From positions 1-64,000 of the forward strand of contig NZ_CP065217.1 of the NCBI RefSeq assembly GCF_015767675.1: a stretch of 64,000 bases of DNA, in the 5' to 3' direction. Below are positions 59,152 to 64,000 of the stretch, in pieces. The notes beneath the pieces were generated by a model. That model searched no databases, was not told the origin of the DNA, and was given only the letters and a program-made list of their open reading frames with translations. This DNA is from Vibrio navarrensis (lineage in GTDB: Bacteria > Pseudomonadota > Gammaproteobacteria > Enterobacterales > Vibrionaceae). The position numbers and the translations under genes are program-made. Positions within the stretch are counted from its first letter, which is position 1; the number at the start of each line of letters is the position of its first letter.

Positions 59152-60762
59152 TTAAGGCTTGATGGGGTGGTGATAAATCAGATTGATTTTTAGCTCTTCC
59201 AGCAGGTGTGCGTACTGCGCTTTGGGGCGAAGAATATAGCTGTAGATTTCGCCCTCAATAAAATCGTTGTCATCGCGGTAATCGTGATTGATCGCCAGCG
59301 ATGTTTTCCCTGCGCCCGATGGAAAAGCAAAGCAGGCCACCTCGGCCACGCCCTCGATGTTGTAGCTGTAGGAGACAATATCTTCGTAGCCGCCACGTCC
59401 AGCAACAACGGACAGGTCAAAATAGGGCAGCAAGATTGAACAATCAAAGCTGCCACTGACAGGGTGAATGTTTAGGTCGGAATCAAACCGCTGATAGCTG
59501 CTGGGGTCGGCCGCTTGGCGCTCAAAAATGTAGTTGCCGACTTTCGCCGCAATGTAATTTGGCTCACGGTCGTTAGACTGGCCAGCGGTAAACCGGCCAT
59601 CGATAAACCGGTCATCAATAAACAGATAGTCAAAAAACTGCATTTGATAGAGCGTTTGCCCGGTATGCACGTTCAGCCGCTGTTCCATCGCTTGCTTGTC
59701 AGTTAGCATGGTGTAAGTGTGGTAGCGGTTGCCATCTTGCACTGTGATGAGGTGATTGGTCAGACCCGCTTTGATGTTGGAGGGGTAACTCTTGCGCAGT
59801 AGCCAAGTTTGCTGAGCATCAAAAGCCGACAGGCTGCTGGTGAGGATTAGCGTCTCGTCTTGCTGTTCAAATTCGCCAATCAGGCGCAGTGAATCATCAT
59901 CTGGGCACGCGCGCCGCTGGTTGGCTGCGGCAAAGTAGACCTGATGATTGATCAGCTTCCACGCTTCGCAGTAGATCACTTCGTACGGGTAGCGCGTGCC
60001 AGCAAAGTTTTGGCTGGCGACGAGGCGATAGAAAGTTTGGCCAATCAAGGGATGAGTAAAGGCGTGACCCGTTTCGCCAATCGCAGGCAGATCAAAGCGC
60101 GCCGTTACCCAAGCATCGTCATCCATTCCGTGGTGATCATCGCGCGCTGAAATCAGCAGTTGTGGTGACTTCACCGCTTGGTTTGGGCTGCCGACGATCG
60201 TCAATGGGCTGGTCGCACTGAGCTTTAATCCGGGAACGTTGATCTGCACTCGGGTAGTAAGCGTATCGCCGTCGGGATCACGGAACAGTCCGTCAATCGC
60301 CAAGGTATAGCGCAGTGGTGCGCCTTGGTCGAGATCCCAGCCTGCTATCTGGCTTTGCAGCGCCTGCTGCACAGTGGCAATGATTTCGGGTGGGCGATTC
60401 TGGCCCACGCCTTTATTGCCCTCGCTGGTGGAGGTGAGAGTCTGTGTCGTGCTCAAGGTTAGCTCGACTTGCTCCTTTGCTTCCTCTTCCTGCGAAGCTT
60501 GCTCTTGTTGCGCCGTGGAGGGCGGTTTCGGTTCAATGGGGTCGGCGATCGGCGCAGGCGGTGTCACTGGGGCAGGCGTCGTAGGGCCGACCTTGTTACC
60601 AGGCGGGCTTACCTTACTTACCACAGAGCGAAGGTCAGCGGCCTGCGCGAGCAACGTCGCTGCTGCTGGCGAAGGCGATGGCGCTTGGCTTGGGGTGAAC
60701 AATTGCCAGAGTGCCAGCGCGACGAGCGACGCGGCAGCAGTGAAAATCGCTTTAGCTCGCAT
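59152..60762 (-). CDS. Membrane-anchored exported protein with cadherin-like module, last gene of pknT-ecfP operon
   Basis: 536 residues. An N-terminal anchor (about 6-20, IFTAAASLVALALWQLF) is followed by a Pro/Ala- and Glu-rich stretch to about 125, suggestive of a periplasmic linker. A cadherin-like module (about 128-235, NRPPEIIATVQQALQSQIAGWDLDQGAPLRYTL ... LFRDPDGDTLTTRVQI) clearly resembles the module NTAPEVNSDVQASLQTHINTWKL of the large lipoprotein. The C-terminal domain (about 240-536) has several cysteines and resembles that protein's C-terminus. It starts 4 bp after ecfP. No described function is known to me. Confidence 0.8.
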   Translation of the reverse strand: MRAKAIFTAAASLVALALWQLFTPSQAPSPSPAAATLLAQAADLRSVVSKVSPPGNKVGPTTPAPVTPPAPIADPIEPKPPSTAQQEQASQEEEAKEQVELTLSTTQTLTSTSEGNKGVGQNRPPEIIATVQQALQSQIAGWDLDQGAPLRYTLAIDGLFRDPDGDTLTTRVQINVPGLKLSATSPLTIVGSPNQAVKSPQLLISARDDHHGMDDDAWVTARFDLPAIGETGHAFTHPLIGQTFYRLVASQNFAGTRYPYEVIYCEAWKLINHQVYFAAANQRRACPDDDSLRLIGEFEQQDETLILTSSLSAFDAQQTWLLRKSYPSNIKAGLTNHLITVQDGNRYHTYTMLTDKQAMEQRLNVHTGQTLYQMQFFDYLFIDDRFIDGRFTAGQSNDREPNYIAAKVGNYIFERQAADPSSYQRFDSDLNIHPVSGSFDCSILLPYFDLSVVAGRGGYEDIVSYSYNIEGVAEVACFAFPSGAGKTSLAINHDYRDDNDFIEGEIYSYILRPKAQYAHLLEELKINLIYHHPIKP

Positions 60763-60766
60763 CAGC

Positions 60767-61339
60767 TTACGCCATCCTTGATTGCAGCCAGCAACGGGAG
60801 AATTTGAGGTCTTTTTCGATCAAGCTGGCGCTGCACTCGAGCAGTTCGCTGATCTCCTCGTTTTTCATTCCCATCAGGTATTTGAGTTTAAGCGCGTTGG
60901 ACTGACGCGGGTAACGGATGCTGAAGTTGTCCAGTACCTTGTCCATGATGATCAACTGCTCGATTTTCTCATCCTGTTCGTGCGGCAATGGCGTCACTTG
61001 CTGACGTTTCTGCGCCTGTAGCGCACGGGCGTTGTCGATCAAAATCTGCCGCATCACTTTGGCGGCCATGAGGAAAAATGCCCGCTTGCTAGTGATCTCA
61101 CTCAGATCGCTGTTCGACATTTTCAAATAGGCATCGTGAATTAAAGCGGTGGTACTGTTGACGCTGTCGGCCAGCACTTGGTTCTCTGTGCCATATTTCT
61201 CTGCACTGCGCTCGCGCTCTTGCTGGGCAATGTGGCGCAGCTGCAAATAGGCAAACTGATAGAGCTGACTTTCGGCCTGCTTATCGCCCGCCTGCCACTG
61301 GCGGATAATTTGGGTAAGTTGTGAGCTTACTGTCTTCAT
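60767..61339 (-). CDS. ecfP: ECF sigma factor EcfP-like, controlled by Ser/Thr phosphorylation
   Basis: 190 residues. Region 2 spans about 10-110 and region 4 about 125-190 (NFSIRYPRQSNALKLKYLMGMKNEEISELLECSASLIEKDLKFSRCWLQSRMA, a helix-turn-helix). In region 2.2 most ECF factors have D-A-E-D before L-V-Q-E; here the same place reads S62-T63-T64-A65 before LIHDAY, with no acidic residue. In V. parahaemolyticus EcfP, phosphorylation of Thr63 by PknT restores the charge and allows core RNA polymerase binding (as I recall, in response to polymyxin). No anti-sigma gene is present. Its ATG overlaps the preceding stop (ATGA). Confidence 0.88.
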   Translation of the reverse strand: MKTVSSQLTQIIRQWQAGDKQAESQLYQFAYLQLRHIAQQERERSAEKYGTENQVLADSVNSTTALIHDAYLKMSNSDLSEITSKRAFFLMAAKVMRQILIDNARALQAQKRQQVTPLPHEQDEKIEQLIIMDKVLDNFSIRYPRQSNALKLKYLMGMKNEEISELLECSASLIEKDLKFSRCWLQSRMA

Positions 61340-62772
61340 GAAGCTTCTCCTGCGACTTTAACAAATTCAGAGATGCGAAAGGTATCGATCCGGTCGGAGC
61401 CGTCTCGTTGTGGGGAAACTTGCTGCTGGTAACGGTACAAAATCCCTTGGTCCCACCTTTGCCCGGCGGGCAGATACTCCCAAGTGGTGTACTGCGCTGG
61501 GTACTCGGTGGGAAACCAGCGCACCATGATGTTCATCTGTGCCAGTTGTGCGTAGCCGTTGGGGTTTTTGAGCCACCACATGTCGGCGTATTGCGCGCTG
61601 ACCTCTTTCGGGTAACTGCGCCGCGTTGTCGGGCAGCGCTCAACACCACTTGGCCCTGCAAACACCTTACCCTGCTCGATCAGCAGGCAGCGTTCGCTGA
61701 TATCACTCTCTTGGTAGACAGTCTCTTTCCACACCCCTTGGTAAGCAATGCGGTTGCCAAGCGATTCTGGATAGGTAAACCAGATCATTTCGCTGCGATT
61801 GGCGTGCGGGACGTGTTCGCTGCGCCCCATGCCTTGCACTTTGCCGAGGATCAGTTGGGTTTGCGGATCGAAGTTGAGCGCCACGGAGCGATATTTCCAA
61901 TCCCCTTCGTCGTCGAAATCGTCCAAAGAAAAGCCATTGAGATCGTTACGGGTGCAGCCTTTGGCCGCGCAGCCAACCACCCCTTGCCAGTGGGCAAAAT
62001 CGCTCAGCGGCTCAACCGTTTTATGCGCGTGCGGCTGGGTTCGGTCTAAAAAGCAGCCATTGAAATAGTCGCCAAGACTCGGGTATTGGATCACGCTCTC
62101 AGCGGTGATTTCAAAGCTCATTTCGCCAATCGGCGTGCGGTAGTCTGGCCGTTCGAGATGGCGTACATCCAGCGCGCAAGCGCGTCCGCGCCAATCTTTC
62201 TTCTTGATCATGATGTTGCTCAGACGGGTATTAAGCGGCGAAAAAATCACCTCGTCAGAGATAAAGTGCTGCTCAATGTAGCGCTGGCTCTGGTTTAGGT
62301 GCGCCACCGCCTCTTTGACTGACACCAGTGGCAAGCCCAAAAGCTCGGCGCTGTGGTCGAGAAAATTGAGATCGATGCGCTGCAACTGCTGTTGAAATTG
62401 AGGGTTGGAGAGCACGCTACTGACCAGCACAATCTCATCGCGATTTTCCGGCGTGCTGTCGAGTGACAGCAGCAGGCGCGTGAGGTTGATGCTGCGGCTC
62501 GGTTTGGTGGTGGCCAGCGTTGGCGTAATCACTTCCTGAGCGGAAAGAGTGGTGAGCAGGTAGCCTTGCTCATTGGGAGCGAGAAAAAAACTCACCACAT
62601 CGCCGGGCTGGTATTGAAATGCCCCTTTGTGGGTTAAACCGCTCAAGTTCGAGCTGGTTTTGTAATAGAGCCCGGTGACGGGCGCATCGATAAAATAGCC
62701 CGTTTGGGTCGACGTGGCGTGGGCCATAAGGCTGCCCAACCACAGCAGAGTGAAAGAAAAAATCCGTTTCAT
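61336..62772 (-). CDS. Secreted protein of the pknT-ecfP operon, unknown function
   Basis: 478 residues with a signal peptide (MKRIFSFTLLWLGSLMAHA-T). The N-terminal segment GYFIDAPVTGLYYKTSSNLSGLTHKGAFQYQPGDVVSFFLAP is a small beta domain common in vibrio/shewanella surface lipoproteins. The rest is unrecognised and holds many cysteines and tryptophans (about 200-478). It lies between pknT (8 bp) and ecfP (4-bp overlap), so all three are made together. A periplasmic sensor role feeding the kinase, or an effector, is possible; neither is shown. Confidence 0.8.
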   Translation of the reverse strand: MKRIFSFTLLWLGSLMAHATSTQTGYFIDAPVTGLYYKTSSNLSGLTHKGAFQYQPGDVVSFFLAPNEQGYLLTTLSAQEVITPTLATTKPSRSINLTRLLLSLDSTPENRDEIVLVSSVLSNPQFQQQLQRIDLNFLDHSAELLGLPLVSVKEAVAHLNQSQRYIEQHFISDEVIFSPLNTRLSNIMIKKKDWRGRACALDVRHLERPDYRTPIGEMSFEITAESVIQYPSLGDYFNGCFLDRTQPHAHKTVEPLSDFAHWQGVVGCAAKGCTRNDLNGFSLDDFDDEGDWKYRSVALNFDPQTQLILGKVQGMGRSEHVPHANRSEMIWFTYPESLGNRIAYQGVWKETVYQESDISERCLLIEQGKVFAGPSGVERCPTTRRSYPKEVSAQYADMWWLKNPNGYAQLAQMNIMVRWFPTEYPAQYTTWEYLPAGQRWDQGILYRYQQQVSPQRDGSDRIDTFRISEFVKVAGEAS

Positions 62773-62780
62773 AGTACTAC

Positions 62781-63989
62781 TTATTTCTGAGTTTCAGGGC
62801 GGGTGGCGTCGACACTCTGCTTTTGCGGCACCGGAGTGAGCATCGCCAGCAGCATCTTCTGTTTGATGTGTTTGGGGATCTCCGGGTTGGAGAGAATCCG
62901 TCGCCGCGTCATCTCCAGCATGGCGTTGACCGACAGCTCAGTCGCGTCGTTGCCCTTGCTGTGAAACATCAAACTGGTCACTTCGTACATCATCTCTTCA
63001 GCGATCAATTTTTCTTGATGCAGCTGACGGTTTTTCGCCATTAAGGTGCTGGTGAAGCTGACTCCCGAAATCAGCAGCAAGATGATTAATAGCGAAGGGA
63101 TAGGGCGGCGCTGCAACAGGCGGCGCGTGGTGTAAAAAGGGTTATGCAGCTTGAGCGAAATGGGGCGGCACGCCAGCACATTTTCGATGTCGTGGCGCAG
63201 CTCGCTGACGCTGAGGTAGCGCTCTGCGGTGCGCTGCGCGGTCGCTTTGTCACCAATCAAACGAAGATCCGAGTGCTTGGGCTGCGCGGGGAAAAGCAGT
63301 TGCAAAATTTTGCCCAGCGAATAGAGGTCGCTTTGCTGGGTGAGATACGCGCCCGCTTTCTGCTCTGGGCTGGCGTAGTGTTCGCTGTAAGCGAGCAGAC
63401 CGAGCTGCCCTTCGCCGCAGGCCGGAGGATACACTTTTTGCGTTAAGTTAAAATCGAGCAGTTTAGGCCGCTGATCTTTATCGATGAGAATGTTTTCTGG
63501 CTTTAGATCGGCGTGCAGGACCTGATTTTGATGGGCGTGCTCAATGGCTTGGCAGATGTGGCGAAACAGGGTCAGTTTTTGCGCCTTGCTAAGCGAGTGT
63601 TGCTGTAAAAAGCGCTCAAGCGTCACGCCTTCGACCCGCTCCATCACGATGTAAACCGAATCCTGATGCATGCCGCCGTCAAACACCTTGGCAATGCTCG
63701 GGTGATTGAGGCGCGCCAAAAGCTGTGCTTCATCAAACAGCGCCCGAGTGCCCAAAATGTTGCTTAAGGTCGGTTGAATGAACTTGATCGCCAGTTGCTG
63801 CTCGAAGGTTTGATCGGCGCGATACGCCGCGTACACTACCCCCATTCCGCCACGACCGAGCTCGTGGGTGAGCTGGTATTTGTCGATCAGGTGACCGGAG
63901 AGATCCAGCGTTGCGTGGGTTGCTTGCTGAGCGTGAAACCCCAGCAATTGCGTGAAGGGCTCTTGTCCGTCGGCTTCGAGCAAAGGCAT
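62781..63989 (-). CDS. pknT: Transmembrane Hanks-type Ser/Thr kinase PknT-like
   Basis: 402 residues from the ATG at 63989; the frame stays open to the window edge, so a longer N-terminus is possible. The kinase domain spans about 37-275: glycine loop GRGGMGVVY (45-53), Lys69 in LAIKF, Glu87 (FDEAQLLARLNHPSIAKVFDGG) and the APE-like YASPEQ (205-210). The catalytic loop reads H-A-D-L-K-P-E-N (159-166), lacking the usual Arg, and the metal motif is D-F-N (179-181), not D-F-G. One transmembrane helix (about 298-318) leads to a C-terminal part of about 80 residues, presumably periplasmic. It heads the operon with ecfP, whose product it probably phosphorylates. Confidence 0.88.
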   Translation of the reverse strand: MPLLEADGQEPFTQLLGFHAQQATHATLDLSGHLIDKYQLTHELGRGGMGVVYAAYRADQTFEQQLAIKFIQPTLSNILGTRALFDEAQLLARLNHPSIAKVFDGGMHQDSVYIVMERVEGVTLERFLQQHSLSKAQKLTLFRHICQAIEHAHQNQVLHADLKPENILIDKDQRPKLLDFNLTQKVYPPACGEGQLGLLAYSEHYASPEQKAGAYLTQQSDLYSLGKILQLLFPAQPKHSDLRLIGDKATAQRTAERYLSVSELRHDIENVLACRPISLKLHNPFYTTRRLLQRRPIPSLLIILLLISGVSFTSTLMAKNRQLHQEKLIAEEMMYEVTSLMFHSKGNDATELSVNAMLEMTRRRILSNPEIPKHIKQKMLLAMLTPVPQKQSVDATRPETQK

Positions 63990-64000
63990 GACGCTCTGAT

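Overview
The window begins at the start codon of dnaA and reads like the origin-proximal part of a Vibrio chromosome 1. The evidence is the order dnaA-dnaN-recF-gyrB, the ibpA/avtA/glySQ, fadBA, yigZ-trkH-hemG-rrn and ilvYC-ubiK-vexRAB-rep neighbourhoods, and vibrio-type 16S/23S rRNA. From memory of gene content the V. vulnificus/V. navarrensis neighbourhood is the nearest guess, but species cannot be fixed from reading alone.

Layout. 1-6.1 kb: replication initiation genes (dnaA, dnaN, recF, gyrB). 6.2-11.4 kb: a heat-shock chaperone gene with a sigma-32-like promoter and a probable ROSE-type RNA thermometer, then avtA and glyQS on the minus strand. 11.6-17.3 kb: a manganese exporter behind a yybP-ykoY riboswitch, small membrane proteins, a DMT exporter, a divergent LysR/oxidoreductase pair fused by a deletion so that both genes lack their 5' halves, tusA, a LysR gene and acuI. 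17.4-23.7 kb: fadBA with a FadR-like operator, yigZ-trkH-hemG. 23.8-34.9 kb: two complete tandem rRNA operons with different spacer tRNAs (Glu; Ile+Ala) and a distal tRNA-Asp. 35-36.2 kb: an IS630-family element with a broken transposase, next to an older IS630 remnant. 36.2-46.7 kb: ilvY/ilvC, ubiK, the vexRAB efflux operon, rep and cytochrome c5. 47.0-48.0 kb: a tRNA cluster (Arg-His-Pro-His-Pro) followed by perfect 127-bp tandem repeats, each carrying the 3' end of tRNA-Pro and a terminator. 48.7-54.1 kb: a peptide ABC transporter operon. 54.3-55.3 kb: a SPOR-domain protein.

The end of the window (55.3-64 kb) holds the most interesting system. An operon, transcribed leftward, encodes a transmembrane Hanks-type Ser/Thr kinase, a secreted protein, an ECF sigma factor without acidic residues in region 2.2 but with a Thr at position 63, and a membrane-anchored protein with a cadherin-like module. 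This matches the PknT-EcfP pair of Vibrio parahaemolyticus, in which sigma-factor phosphorylation replaces an anti-sigma factor. The flanking lipoprotein gene encodes a paralogue of the operon's last product, and a predicted outer-membrane protein lies between them. These exported proteins are candidate signal-input or output partners that I cannot assign to a described function.

Quality note: protein genes are intact, but the two rRNA operons differ by many single-base indels in universally conserved places, often at CCGG-containing sites, and the transposase has two compensating homopolymer indels. These look like unpolished consensus errors confined to multicopy DNA.
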